This document shows positions 1-10,700 of a stretch of 64,000 nt of DNA, one piece after another. The DNA comes from Hysterangium stoloniferum. Lineage: Eukaryota; Basidiomycota; Agaricomycetes; Hysterangiales; Hysterangiaceae. Position 1 is the stretch's first letter; each line of letters starts with the position of its first letter. A program made the translations under genes and the position numbers. The stretch lies in NCBI GenBank assembly GCA_015178975.1, contig WHVD01000016.1, positions 1-64,000 of the forward strand. Direction: 5' to 3'. Under the pieces are notes generated by a model, which worked only from the letters and a program-made list of their open reading frames with translations, was not told where the DNA came from and searched no databases.

Positions 1-795
1 TTTGAAGTCATCGAAATCCCAAAAGACGAGAGCATCGTCGTCTTGGTGCTTCCAAACTTCCCACGTTTACTTGAATGCGAAGTTTGAAACGCATGATGAT
101 AGTATGGAATTTCTCAGAGAGATATTTGAGGTGCGTTTCCAATTCAATTCATGGGTACACTTGGCATGAAACTGCAAGTAGGGTATACGATTTCTGCGTG
201 AGAACAACGTTGCCCATCGGTGAATTTCCCTAGTTAACGATCACAAAGTTGAATTAATCCTCTCGTCTGCAGGAATTGCACGTTCAGCAACATCAGGGTG
301 GAGCATTCTCCAGAAATGTCCAAATTGCGCAAGACGCGAGCATCGACTGATGGACATTTGCCTCCCACATACTATTTGGATAATTTTAAACACTTTCGAC
401 GCTACGATACTGGAAATGGGCTGGTGACGGACCTTCCCGTGTACCGTTCTGATAAGATTGTGGCAGAATTTCAAGGCGACAAGTACCAGCATTGCGACCA
501 TTTCGTTGTCGATATCTATTACACTGGTCATGTGATCAAGACGGAGTTTTTTGATACAAGGCTAACAACTTGCAACGTCACCAGTATGCCTAACAACCAC
601 AAGGGTAAATACACAGTTCGCTTCGTATCACCTTTGGGAACGGACGGACCAAGGATAGGTGAAGTCGTGGATCGATCTGATCCCATGCGTCCCAACCCGA
701 AGAGCGCAGAAATTCTACACGGAGCGGAGGAACGGAAGGCTGGAATTTTTGACCTTACATCTTCTCCTGGCAACAGATCTGGATGGGACACCTCG
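1..795 (+). pseudogene. Pseudokinase-like unit 1, decayed
   Basis: This is the C-terminal part of a protein kinase domain of the type expanded in Agaricomycetes; the N-lobe lies before the window. Exons can be followed: exon to 130, intron 131-181, exon 182-219 (G-I-R-F-L-R-E-N-N-V-A-H-R), intron 220-272, exon from 273. The catalytic loop reads H-R-N where active kinases have H-R-D, and the metal-binding D-F-G reads N-F-K in Y-Y-L-D-N-F-K-H. The helix segment D-I-Y-Y-T-G-H-V-I-K is well kept. An extra base near 73-75 shifts the frame and gives a stop at 85-87. The donor site of the third intron, present in unit 2, is lost here. From about 720 the frame runs without a stop through a linker into the N-lobe of unit 2, so the two may once have formed a tandem-domain protein. 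Catalysis is very unlikely. Confidence 0.7.
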
Positions 796-839
796 AGTAA
801 AGGACTGCCACCAGTGATCGCAGATGCAACTGCACGTGA

Positions 840-2323
840 ACGCAGACAGAATGTTGTGGAAGCTGGTTCTGAGAAGCTAGTGGCTGCTCCAGACTCGGAA
901 GATTTCTGGACCACTAACAGGCTATTGTTTAAATATTTGGGATACAAGTTACACCAGCCCGGGAGGAAGCAGAATAAGACGAAAAATCACTTGAACGTGC
1001 GTATAATTAATTGTGGGCTATCTATACTAATCGAAACTTCTCTATAAAATAGTCGCCTGCTATCATGGCTGCTACGCGCATTTCTAACGGAGCTGTGGTA
1101 CAGCTAAAGAAAATATCCCTATCGAAACACGGAAATGAGTTTAGCATTGCCACCCATTTTTCGAGCAAGTTATTGGCATCGGAGCCTCAGAATCACTGCA
1201 TTCCCGTCGTTGAAGTCATCAAAATCCCAAAGGACGAGAGCATCGTCGTCTTGGTGTTTCCAAACTTCCTATCTTTACGTGATGCGAAGTTTGAAACGCG
1301 TGATGATATTATGGAATTTCTCGGACAGATATTTGAGGTGCGTTTCCAATTCAATTCATGGGTACACTTAGCATGAGACTGTATAGGGCATACAATTTCT
1401 GCATAAGAACAACGTTGCCCATCGGTGAATTTCCCTAGCTAACCATCACAAAGTTGAATTAATCCTCTGGTCTGTAGGAATTGCACCTTGAGCAACATCA
1501 AGGTGGTGCATCCCCCCAAGGCTCCAAAAATGTCCAAACTGCGTAAGACGGGAGCATCGACTGATGGACATTTGCCTCCGAAATACTACTTGGATAATTT
1601 TGAACACTCTCGACGCTATGATACTGCAAATTGGCTGTTTCGAGGCTACAAGTACCACAAACCCTGCGACCCTTTTGCTATTGATATTTGTTACATTGGT
1701 CATATGATCAAGATGGAGTTTATTGATGTAAGGCTCACATCTCGCAACATCACCACTATGTCTAACAACCACAAGCGTAAACGCAACGTCGATTTCATGT
1801 TAGCCTTGGTAACGGACATGGTACAGGAAAATCCGGCAGCCAGGCCAACAATAGGTGAAGTCGTGGAACGATTTGACCACATGCGGCTTAATTTGAAGAG
1901 CGCCGAAATTCTAAATGCAGAGGAATTAAAATATACCATTCGTCGGTCATGGCTCCGTCGATTATGGCTCCGTCGATTTCGACCGTTCCGCCGCACAGTA
2001 TCTAGGGCGCCCCATGATTATCTTGTCAGTAAGCCGCTGATCGCTGATCAGATTTATTCACCTGACCATGTTATAAGGACGTCGATACGGAGAATGGTTG
2101 GACTGCTCAGAGGGTGGGACCACGTGAAGTCGCTGTATTCATCCCATCATCGGCCCAACTGCCTCCTCCTATGAGCAAGCCATCAATTTCAATATTTGGC
2201 AGTATTGCCCACTTCTTTCGCGGGTTGTCAAGTTTACGCCAAGCGAATCGTGATGAAGTGTCTCGAAAAGTAGGTGCTACATCCGTGTGTTGCTCGATTG
2301 AAGAGTTAAATCATTTGTGTTAG
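840..2323 (+). CDS. Pseudokinase-like unit 2 (agaricomycete kinase family)
   Basis: Better preserved than unit 1. It starts in the linker, with D-F-W-T-T-N marking the family N-terminus. Exons by GT-AG: to 996, 1053-1337, 1387-1424, 1478-1727, then from 1776. The N-lobe has A-T-R-I-S-N-G with the VAIK-like K in Q-L-K-K-I. The conserved S-E-P-Q-N-H-C-I-P and F-L-G-Q-I-F-E blocks follow, then G-I-Q-F-L-H-K-N-N-V-A-H-R-N. The C-lobe V-T-D-M-V-Q-E-N-P-A-A-R-P-T is almost canonical. Catalytic Asp of HRD is Asn, and DFG is N-F-E, as in unit 1, so loss of catalysis looks ancestral to both units. The intron at 1728-1775 is 48 nt and open, so retention keeps the frame. The family C-terminal segment (I-A-H-F-F-R-G-L-S-S-L, about 2195-2240) lies in another frame, implying one more intron or a break. 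Likely a pseudokinase, perhaps no longer expressed. Confidence 0.6.
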
Positions 2324-2330
2324 CCGATTT

Positions 2331-2700
2331 ACAATCGCCCCCCGCGTACATACATAATTGATGTTCCTGCACCTCCTAACATTGTAGTTCATCTAAGAAC
2401 GGGTCGTTCCGATAAGTGGGATTGTCGAAAATGTGGGGAACACTTGAACACGTCAAGGCAGTTTTTGGTATGGCTCTTTAAATCTTTTCACGAGGCTACT
2501 TAACAATCAAGACTTGTACAGCGCCATACAAGATCTGAGCATCCCGATGGTAAGTACTGTCTTCGTGTTTTTTCATTTGGACGAGGGATCTCAACATTTG
2601 CCTTCATTTCTTCTAGCATATATTTGTGGATGTGCTAAACTATACGATAACGCCTCTGATCTCAGATTCCATCGAAATGACTTTTGCCATTGGGACTGAT
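2331..2700 (+). other. Coding-like stretch with a C-x2-C pair
   Basis: Directly after the stop at 2321-2323 the same frame is open to about 2505 and contains W-D-C-R-K-C-G-E-H-L. A clean GT-AG intron (2550-2617) is followed by an open stretch H-I-F-V-D-V-L-N-Y-T-I-T-P-L-I-S-D-S. It could be the 3' part of the kinase gene or a remnant of a neighbour. I do not recognise it. Confidence 0.25.
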
Positions 2701-2854
2701 TTATTATCGTATCCTTGTTGAAGTTTTGGCCGTTCGTCAACATGATGACACCTGTGGGTCCTAGCATATTGCGCGCTAAGCTACATAGTTCTGTACAGTA
2801 GCTTAGTAATGTTAACGCTTCTTGTTCGTGTCCGCCTGTCAGCAATCCTTGCAT
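2591..2854 (-). CDS. Unrecognised 87-residue ORF (left-arm copy)
   Basis: Uninterrupted ORF beginning M-Q-G-L-L-T-G-G-H-E-Q-E and containing C-T-E-L-C-S-L-A-R-N-M-L-G-P-T-G. That stretch faintly resembles the N-terminal region of CCT/TCP-1 chaperonin subunits (C-x-E-L-x(3)-x-R-x2-L-G-P-x-G), but the ATP-site residues expected downstream do not follow, so the likeness may be chance. It overlaps, on the other strand, a possible spliced exon of the plus-strand gene. An identical copy lies at 4663-4926. Confidence 0.25.
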   Translation of the reverse strand: MQGLLTGGHEQEALTLLSYCTELCSLARNMLGPTGVIMLTNGQNFNKDTIINQSQWQKSFRWNLRSEALSYSLAHPQIYARRNEGKC

Positions 2855-2952
2855 GAAGGCTTCATAGCCTTGTTTTGATTACAAATTCAGCCGTTTTTAG
2901 TGTGACAGGTCCAGCCCATGTGTGAGGCAGTTCATCATTTGGTCCAATAGCA

Positions 2953-3303
2953 GTTATGAAAGTGAGACATAACAGACCATTTCAGGAGCAAGGGGCTATG
3001 CTCTGTTAGAGGGGTTCTGGGAGTCTGGTCAGAGTCTGGTGACTGGTCCATGAGATACAGAGTGTTGAGTATAAGCAGGTTGATGTCTGGGTCCGGCAGA
3101 GTCCGAGGACTGGTGTATCTGACACAGTGTCAGATATAGACAGGTTGAGGTGCAAGTCTGGTGGAGTCTGACAACTGGTGCATATGGGGTGACGTGGGCT
3201 CCAACGGGAACTCCGGTTGTAACTATACAATATATGTAGAGGGTCAGGAGCATGTAGGATGGGGTCCAGGATCCCAGAGGCTGGCGGGTTTTCTGGTTCC
3301 TGA
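2953..3303 (-). mobile_element. LTR-F fragment at the inner end of the left arm
   Basis: Read on the minus strand from 3303 it begins TGTCAGGAACCAGAAAACCC, like the LTR-F copy at 24635. It continues with the family's repeated short CACCAGTC.. and ACCTGTCTATA.. phrases and breaks off near 2953. The inverted-repeat arm ends inside it (3197), so the palindrome breakpoint lies within an LTR. Confidence 0.7.
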
Positions 3304-4321
3304 CACTGAACTCCTCCTGGTACACAGGGATCATGCAGCACTCAATACTATCCCCTGTTGTGAGAAATATTCCCATGCATCATGTAATACATAAGTGCTA
3401 GGTGGCCAGTTTGAAGATATATAGTTAAAAAAGAATAAAAGGTAGAAATTCTGTAGCTCACTCAGTTTATAAGATAAAAATACAAAATAAATTGCATAAT
3501 TTCAAGATAAATCAAGAAGAGTATTGTACAATTTTACCATTGTGATATAAATACATTTCAAAGGGCCTCTTTAGCAATTTCTTTTGGGGAAATTGAGAAA
3601 AATAGAAAAAACCTTAAATATACATAACACAACCCTACAAGGTTAACTTTCCTTGTCTCTATAGTTTAGGTCTACCTCCAATTACAGGGGAGCAAATGGA
3701 ATGGAGATGGGAAGGGAAGCTAAGGTGTTACATATGAAGAACAAGTGTTGGGGGCACTGCAAGTGATGCGACTGTGAATGGGGATGCCAGTGGGATGATG
3801 GAGGTGTGCAAGACTAAAACAGCTCATGGGGGTCTGAAAAGATAAGGATCCTAACATAACTACAGTATGTATGTATGCCTGTACCTTTTATTAGACCCAT
3901 TCATCTCTTTCCTTGTTCTCTTTTGGTCCAACCCTTTACTATTCAATTTGTAGAACAATACCACCTCTGGTATAAATACTATGATGTAAAGTAGTTATAC
4001 CTTAATGTGAATATTGACTTTGAATCTGGTTCATTCTCTCTCTCCAACCTATTTGCCTTAGTCCTCAGTCTTCTCCTTTCTTAGTGTACAACCTATGTAA
4101 TTACCCCTTCATCCTCAGACCTATCCTCAGGTCTGAAAATATGTACATTAAGTCCTTGTCTATCTGAAATTAGGATATTGATGATTCCACAAAGGTGCAG
4201 CATACATATGAGCTGAAGCCAAGTGACCTGGAATCCATCAGACTCCACCCATTCACAGTTGACATCTCTACATGTTCTTGGTCATCTCCCGAACCAGACT
4301 CCATCCAGACTCCTGGGACCT
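3198..4321. other. Spacer of the inverted repeat, made of LTR pieces
   Basis: No gene. About 3350-3650 matches 31280-31550 (right end of element H, ending ATACATAACA). About 3660-3856 is the 5' start of an LTR-D on the minus strand (GGATCCTAACA at 3846-3856). 3857-4321 resembles LTR-C on the plus strand and holds a copy of the shared LTR motif at 4211-4224. Confidence 0.6.
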
Positions 4322-4662
4322 GCACGTCACCCCATATGCACCAGTTGTCAGACTCCACCAGACTTGCACCTCAACCTGTCTATATCTGACACTGTGTCAG
4401 ATACACCAGTCCTCGGACTCTGCCGGACCCAGACATCAACCTGCTTATACTCAACACTCTGTATCTCATGGACCAGTCACCAGACTCTGACCAGACTCCC
4501 AGAACCCCTCTAACAGAGCATAGCCCTTGCTCCTGAAATGGTCTGTTATGTCTCACTTTCATAACTGCTATTGGACCAAATGATGAACTGCCTCACACAT
4601 GGGCTGGACTGTCACACTAAAAACGGCTGAATTTGTAATCAAAACAAGGCTATGAAGCCTTC

Positions 4663-4926
4663 ATGCAAGGATTGCTGACAGGCGGACACGAACAAGAAGC
4701 GTTAACATTACTAAGCTACTGTACAGAACTATGTAGCTTAGCGCGCAATATGCTAGGACCCACAGGTGTCATCATGTTGACGAACGGCCAAAACTTCAAC
4801 AAGGATACGATAATAAATCAGTCCCAATGGCAAAAGTCATTTCGATGGAATCTGAGATCAGAGGCGTTATCGTATAGTTTAGCACATCCACAAATATATG
4901 CTAGAAGAAATGAAGGCAAATGTTGA
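4663..4926 (+). CDS. Unrecognised 87-residue ORF (right-arm copy)
   Basis: Identical in translation to the ORF at 2591-2854. Its conservation says nothing about function, because the two arms are almost identical at every base. Confidence 0.25.
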   Translation: MQGLLTGGHEQEALTLLSYCTELCSLARNMLGPTGVIMLTNGQNFNKDTIINQSQWQKSFRWNLRSEALSYSLAHPQIYARRNEGKC

Positions 4927-5192
4927 GATCCCTCGTCCAAATGAAAAACACGAAGACAGTACTTACCATCGGGATGCTCAGATCTTGTATGGCGCTGTAC
5001 AAGTCTTGATTGTTAAGTAGCCTCGTGAAAAGATTTAAAGAGCCATACCAAAAACTGCCTTGACGTGTTCAAGTGTTCCCCACATTTTCGACAATCCCAC
5101 TTATCGGAACGACCCGTTCTTAGATGAACTACAATGTTAGGAGGTGCAGGAACATCAATTATGTATGTACGCGGGGGGCGATTGTAAATCGG

Positions 5193-6674
5193 CTAACACA
5201 AATGATTTAACTCTTCAATCGAGCAACACACGGATGTAGCACCTACTTTTCGAGACACTTCATCACGATTCGCTTGGCGTAAACTTGACAACCCGCGAAA
5301 GAAGTGGGCATACTGCCAAATATTGAAATTGATGGCTTGCTCATAGGAGGAGGCAGTTGGGCCGATGATGGGATGAATACAGCGACTTCACGTGGTCCCA
5401 CCCTCTGAGCAGTCCAACCATTCTCCGTATCGACGTCCTTATAACATGGTCAGGTGAATAAATCTGATCAGCGATCAGCGGCTTACTGACAAGATAATCA
5501 TGGGGCGCCCTAGATACTGTGCGGCGGAACGGTCGAAATCGACGGAGCCATAATCGACGGAGCCATGACCGACGAATGGTATATTTTAATTCCTCTGCAT
5601 TTAGAATTTCGGCGCTCTTCAAATTAAGCCGCATGTGGTCAAATCGTTCCACGACTTCACCTATTGTTGGCCTGGCTGCCGGATTTTCCTGTACCATGTC
5701 CGTTACCAAGGCTAACATGAAATCGACGTTGCGTTTACGCTTGTGGTTGTTAGACATAGTGGTGATGTTGCGAGATGTGAGCCTTACATCAATAAACTCC
5801 ATCTTGATCATATGACCAATGTAACAAATATCAATAGCAAAAGGGTCGCAGGGTTTGTGGTACTTGTAGCCTCGAAACAGCCAATTTGCAGTATCATAGC
5901 GTCGAGAGTGTTCAAAATTATCCAAGTAGTATTTCGGAGGCAAATGTCCATCAGTCGATGCTCCGTCTTACGCAGTTTGGACATTTTTGGAGCCTTGGGG
6001 GGATGCACCACCTTGATGTTGCTCAAGGTGCAATTCCTACAGACCAGAGGATTAATTCAACTTTGTGATGGTTAGCTAGGGAAATTCACCGATGGGCAAC
6101 GTTGTTCTTATGCAGAAATTGTATGCCCTATACAGTCTCATGCTAAGTGTACCCATGAATTGAATTGGAAACGCACCTCAAATATCTGTCCGAGAAATTC
6201 CATAATATCATCACGCGTTTCAAACTTCGCATCACGTAAAGATAGGAAGTTTGGAAACACCAAGACGACGATGCTCTCGTCCTTTGGGATTTTGATGACT
6301 TCAACGACGGGAATGCAGTGATTCTGAGGCTCCGATGCCAATAACTTGCTCGAAAAATGGGTGGCAATGCTAAACTCATTTCCGTGTTTCGATAGGGATA
6401 TTTTCTTTAGCTGTACCACAGCTCCGTTAGAAATGCGCGTAGCAGCCATGATAGCAGGCGACTATTTTATAGAGAAGTTTCGATTAGTATAGATAGCCCA
6501 CAATTAATTATACGCACGTTCAAGTGATTTTTCGTCTTATTCTGCTTCCTCCCGGGCTGGTGTAACTTGTATCCCAAATATTTAAACAATAGCCTGTTAG
6601 TGGTCCAGAAATCTTCCGAGTCTGGAGCAGCCACTAGCTTCTCAGAACCAGCTTCCACAACATTCTGTCTGCGT
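5193..6674 (-). pseudogene. Pseudokinase-like unit 2, right-arm copy
   Basis: Mirror copy of 840-2323 with the same exons and the same H-R-N and N-F-E changes. One G is missing in the homopolymer near 5963 (GG instead of GGG). This splits the reading frame between the K-L-R-K-T and A-S-T-D-G-H segments. A second lost T in the C-terminal part follows. If these are sequencing errors the copy is equivalent to unit 2; if real, it is broken. Confidence 0.65.
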
Positions 6675-6719
6675 TCACGTGCAGTTGCATCTGCGATCAC
6701 TGGTGGCAGTCCTTTACTC

Positions 6720-7513
6720 GAGGTGTCCCATCCAGATCTGTTGCCAGGAGAAGATGTAAGGTCAAAAATTCCAGCCTTCCGTTCCTCCGCTCCGTGTAGA
6801 ATTTCTGCGCTCTTCGGGTTGGGACGCATGGGATCAGATCGATCCACGACTTCACCTATCCTTGGTCCGTCCGTTCCCAAAGGTGATACGAAGCGAACTG
6901 TGTATTTACCCTTGTGGTTGTTAGGCATACTGGTGACGTTGCAAGTTGTTAGCCTTGTATCAAAAAACTCCGTCTTGATCACATGACCAGTGTAATAGAT
7001 ATCGACAACGAAATGGTCGCAATGCTGGTACTTGTCGCCTTGAAATTCTGCCACAATCTTATCAGAACGGTACACGGGAAGGTCCGTCACCAGCCCATTT
7101 CCAGTATCGTAGCGTCGAAAGTGTTTAAAATTATCCAAATAGTATGTGGGAGGCAAATGTCCATCAGTCGATGCTCGCGTCTTGCGCAATTTGGACATTT
7201 CTGGAGAATGCTCCACCCTGATGTTGCTGAACGTGCAATTCCTGCAGACGAGAGGATTAATTCAACTTTGTGATCGTTAACTAGGGAAATTCACCGATGG
7301 GCAACGTTGTTCTCACGCAGAAATCGTATACCCTACTTGCAGTTTCATGCCAAGTGTACCCATGAATTGAATTGGAAACGCACCTCAAATATCTCTCTGA
7401 GAAATTCCATACTATCATCATGCGTTTCAAACTTCGCATTCAAGTAAACGTGGGAAGTTTGGAAGCACCAAGACGACGATGCTCTCGTCTTTTGGGATTT
7501 CGATGACTTCAAA
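6720..7513 (-). pseudogene. Pseudokinase-like unit 1, right-arm copy
   Basis: Mirror copy of 1-795 with the same one-base frameshift and lost intron donor. Here the sequence continues beyond the arm (next feature), which shows what lies 5' of unit 1. Confidence 0.65.
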
Positions 7514-7760
7514 GACTGGAATGCAGTGATTCTGAGGCTCCGATGCCAATAACTCGCTTGCTTCACAGTCTAGAGCAGCCACCAGCTTCTCAGAACCAGC
7601 TTCCACAACATCCCGTCCGCTTTCAGGTGCAGTTGCGTCTGCGACCACTGGTGGCAGTCCTTTACTCTCGGTCTCCCATCCAGATTTGTTCCCAGGAAAA
7701 GATGTAAGGTCAATGATTTCAGCCTCCCATTCCCCTACATTTGACTGCTCGAAATTTCCA
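7514..7760 (-). pseudogene. Third kinase linker fused to a truncated N-lobe
   Basis: On the minus strand this reads D-L-T-S-F-P-G-N-K-S-G-W-E-T-E-S-K-G-L-P-P, a second version of the linker between units 1 and 2 (D-L-T-S-S-P-G-N-R-S-G-W there). It then runs E-A-G-S-E-K-L-V-A-A-L-D-C-E-A-S-E-L-L-A straight into the S-E-P-Q-N-H-C-I-P block. The D-F-W.. exon and the A-T-R-I-S exon seen before unit 2 are missing. So at least three linker/kinase units stood in tandem, and an internal deletion removed the start of unit 1. Confidence 0.55.
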
Positions 7761-7768
7761 GCATTCCT

Positions 7769-8205
7769 TTATCCTCGCAAATACGGGCCCTCAACGATCA
7801 TGTCGGGTAGATTTAGTGCAACAATCTGACCCGTATTTGTTTCCATGCGATGTATCTCCTCGAGGTGGCCAAGCGATAAATAACACGGCAGTGACAGCCA
7901 GAGAAGGCAAGATACTGGATCGTGCATTATCGCACAATCTACGATGAAGGTGGTCCTGAGTTGCGGGGTGGATTGTCCGACATCGCGCTGCAATCCACAA
8001 ACTTGCAGCAGGCATGTATGCGGTGCATATAGGTTCTTCCCGTCAGCGGGAAATGGTTCCTCATTGACCCAGTCTGCAATTTTCAACTCTGGAAGACACA
8101 AGATCACTATACTGCCGAGCAACTGGGGTGGAAATGTATAGTCATCGTGCTTGGCCTGCATGTCGTTGTGAAGGATTTCGCCAGCTGCTGAGGCGGTTGG
8201 GGTGG
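7769..8205 (-). pseudogene. F-box-like protein fragment
   Basis: Reads N-D-M-Q-A-K-H-D-D-Y-T, then F-P-P-Q-L-L-G-S-I-V-I-L-C-L-P-E-L. After a short loop comes L-L-Q-V-C-G-L-Q-R-D-V-G-Q-S-T-P-Q-L. This matches the pattern of mushroom F-box proteins (L-P-P-E-L-L-x2-I-F, then a V-C-x2-W-R-D-x-A-x-S-T-P-x-L-W block). The Trp after V-C-x2 is Gln and the L-W at the end is L-R, so it is worn. The leucine-rich C-terminal part expected after the F-box is absent; the frame ends within about 130 residues. F-box proteins bind Skp1 in SCF ubiquitin ligases. It lies head to tail with the kinase units on the same strand. Whether it has a functional intact copy elsewhere cannot be seen. Confidence 0.55.
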
Positions 8206-8489
8206 ATAATTATGTCGTTCTATCCAAGTTCAGAAGGTTTCTTAATGGACGGATATAATACACTGTGCCTGGGATATATACCTTGACCAGCATTGTCATC
8301 TGACACAGAGTCACGAAGCCTTGCTGTTTCATCTGTTCTGTACTGCGCATCTCGAGCACACTCACACGCTATGTCGGCATGTCATCCCTTAAGATCATAC
8401 TCGAATTCCTTGGTACATCGATGCGATACACTGATTTCGCGTTCTAGAGCTCGTAAACGTGTCGAGTATAGCCTTCACCACCCTTCATA

Positions 8490-8625
8490 GGGCTCGGAAC
8501 GAAACGTTAACCAGTCACATCTTGAAGGTGAACATCTCCACTTGCTTTTGGCTTCTCCACAAAGCGCCATTGAGGATATTAGAGAAAAGAGGTCGGTTCT
8601 CGTGAATGACTACAGGCGTTGAAAC
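8490..8625 (-). other. Coding-like segment with a relative at 17938-18045
   Basis: On the minus strand it reads I-H-E-N-R-P-L-F-S-N-I-L-N-G and has a clear relative at 17938-18045 (I-H-K-Y-Q-P-L-F-S-N-I-V-N-G-G). The shared stretch is about 105 bp. Family not recognised. Confidence 0.35.
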
Positions 8626-9469
8626 GAACATCCGTCGTGTAGGTGCTCGAGGAGTCAGGCCTTTCTCCTTATCGTGTTACGTGAACGAACTCGAGATTCT
8701 ACATCAATATCACGGACCCGACCCCGTGCCATGTTCGGATATTAAGAATCTGGAGATGGCTTTTCTTGATCCGTGTGCCTAGATTCATGCCGGGTGGGGT
8801 TGAGATTGGAATGTCGAACAAGGCCTTTAGATCAATTAGGTTTGGAGACGTTGACTTTTATGCGAGTCATGCGAACGAGAGTTGCAATATTTAGGACGAG
8901 CTTGAACCATATCAGCGATGGGGGTAGGCTGAGATGGAACGGTAGAGGAGTCCAAAACTCGCACATACACCTCATGTCCCACCGCGAACCCCGATACACA
9001 CGAGTTGGGAAAGAAAGGGAAAGGAAGAACATGGCGCCTTCATTCATGTTCCATTCCATCACGATCATTCTTCGACCAGTATCCACCCCCTGGGTGTCCA
9101 GTCAGAATAGACAGATAGACATAGAGGACGAAGAAGTGAAATGGAGAAGTCCAGCTCGCAGCCTCGCGATCGCGTGCGAACTGAGACTCGTGTGTTCGGG
9201 TAGATAGTGCGCAAGTGGTTGGCGGGATGGCACGGGCTAGAAAGAGTGGCGCAATGACGCTGGAGAAAAATTCGACAAAATGGGAATGCACGAAGGGACG
9301 GACGACGGAAGATGTTGACCGGCGGAATCAGAAGAAGCGGGCAGCGACGAAACGGGACCGAAAGGACGAGTCTGAGTCTGCATACACGCTCGTCAACCCT
9401 GCACCTGAACGTACATCTGAACTGTGCATCCAACTCATCTCTCCACCGCGCCACTGCCCCACACTCCTA
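8626..9469. other. Host-like DNA, nothing recognised
   Basis: GC- and CpG-bearing sequence unlike the surrounding LTRs. Several overlapping ORFs of 80-140 codons on both strands lack recognisable motifs and look like chance openings of GC-richer DNA. Confidence 0.4.
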
Positions 9470-9990
9470 CCTTTCCTTAATGCAGGTGCAGGCACAATAC
9501 CCCTGACACTAACACCTGGTGATTGATGACGATGTGGTTGTTGGTTTTGACCACGTTTCCCCGCTTGACTCTGCCGCTGCGCCTGAGCTTGTTGCACAGC
9601 AGCAGTTTGTGCCCTTCAGCCGCAATTGAAGCATAGTCTCTAAATTCACAGGGTCCAGTGAGGGACGACATGTCAAAAGGCGGTGAGATAGGGGTATTGA
9701 AGGCCATGTTGTTGCTAGTATTGAAAGCTATGGAGACGTTCATGTCAATACCCCTGCTGGTATCTGGACCCGAATCGCAGCTGGAGCCTAATCCGGACTT
9801 GATGTTTGCATCTCCTGCGGCGACAGTGTGTATTTGCTAAAGGAAAAGCAGTCTTCACCATCATCAGGGATGAGGGGATGAGTGAAGGCAGGAGGTGTAC
9901 TTGGTATTGCTGAAGTTGAGCATGGGCTTGCAACTGTAGAAGGTGAGACTTGAAATCTTTTAGATCAGCCTATCAAAGACCAACCTTTGA
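9470..9990 (-). pseudogene. Ser/Gln-rich coding-like fragments
   Basis: Three minus-strand frames look protein-like in succession. The first is Pro/Asp-rich (F-T-H-P-L-I-P-D-D-G-E-D-C-F-S-F-S-K-Y). The second is Ser/Asn-rich (M-N-V-S-I-A-F-N-T-S-N-N, then T-P-I-S-P-P-F-D-M). The third is a Gln-rich tract (V-Q-Q-A-Q-A-Q-R-Q-S-Q). The composition recalls a low-complexity part of a transcription regulator, but no DNA-binding domain is visible and I could not find clean splice sites joining the frames. Probably a remnant. Confidence 0.3.
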
Positions 9991-10700
9991 ACGTGTGGAT
10001 TACAGTTAACTCCTTAATCCATACCGTTCCGTGGACACTCCGGGTGGGTTATGGGGAGTATGGGGCAAAAGGGAGTACGAATAGCTGAAATACGGGGTTT
10101 TAAGGGAGTATGGGTGATGAGGAGTAATGGGTTAAGAGGGGGCCGACGATAGTTTCCATGACTAAGACCGGCTGAAGCACGGTCCCAAGCTGGCATCCCG
10201 TGCTTCGCATTCGGACACGTTGGCACAAACCTGTACATACATATTCAGTTAGCGTAACGTCTTCCAAAAGCGCGAAGCATAACGTGGATCATCGCTCCTG
10301 CTCGTACAGGATAGCTCCGTCAATGGCTCGCGACGTCGTCCAATGATTCCATCAAAGTATCCACCAGAATGATTATGCACCCACGTGCCTATTCCTGTAT
10401 GGCATGTTACAGCGATGGAAATTTCTATAAATCTATCTGTTTGAATATAGAGGGGATATCCGTCCTCTTTGTGCACTTATCGCTCGCGTTGCACAGCTCC
10501 AGCCTGTCTTCGCCACATTTCTCATCCCGGGCGACAACATAGGCCATGTCCAGGCCGCATTAGCACGATATATTCGGTATCTATCTCTCGTATCATAAAT
10601 ATATGCCTAAATATATACACAAGACCTAGAACGATGGGAAGTATACAAGAGACATGAATCTATGTACCAGGATATGCTCCTGACTCGACCGCTAGCATAT
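9991..10700. other. Host-like DNA with an unassigned minus-strand ORF
   Basis: The minus-strand ORF at 10249-10476 (75 codons; includes G-G-Y-F-D-G-I-I-G-R-R) has protein-like composition but no family I know. The rest shows nothing I can support. Confidence 0.25.

Larger units (their letters stand above)
1..3197. repeat. Left arm of a large inverted repeat
   Basis: The arm reappears in reverse complement at 4322-7513. Coordinates of matching bases sum to 7514 at the outside and drift to 7519 near the centre. The drift comes from five one-base length differences, all in homopolymer runs (GGG at 1550-1552, TT at 2205-2206, T6 at 2568-2573, GG at 2908-2909, GGGG at 2992-2995), each one base shorter in the right arm. 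I saw no substitution in the stretches I compared. The arm is cut by the window start, so its true outer edge is unknown. Confidence 0.95.
4322..7513. repeat. Right arm of the large inverted repeat
   Basis: Reverse complement of 1-3197. The 1 bp loss near 5963 shifts the frame of the kinase copy it carries. The match starts inside LTR-F (about 4322-4560, plus strand) and leaves the window on the partner side at base 1, so the true outer end may lie beyond 7513. Confidence 0.95.

Noticed and set aside
2591..2854. CCT/TCP-1 chaperonin fragment
   Set aside because: Only a short C-x-E-L...L-G-P-x-G resemblance. The ATP-binding residues that should follow are absent, so I left it unassigned.
9065..9454. 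129-codon Arg/Pro-rich minus-strand ORF
   Set aside because: Overlaps equally long ORFs on the other strand in GC-richer DNA, with no domain and unnatural composition.
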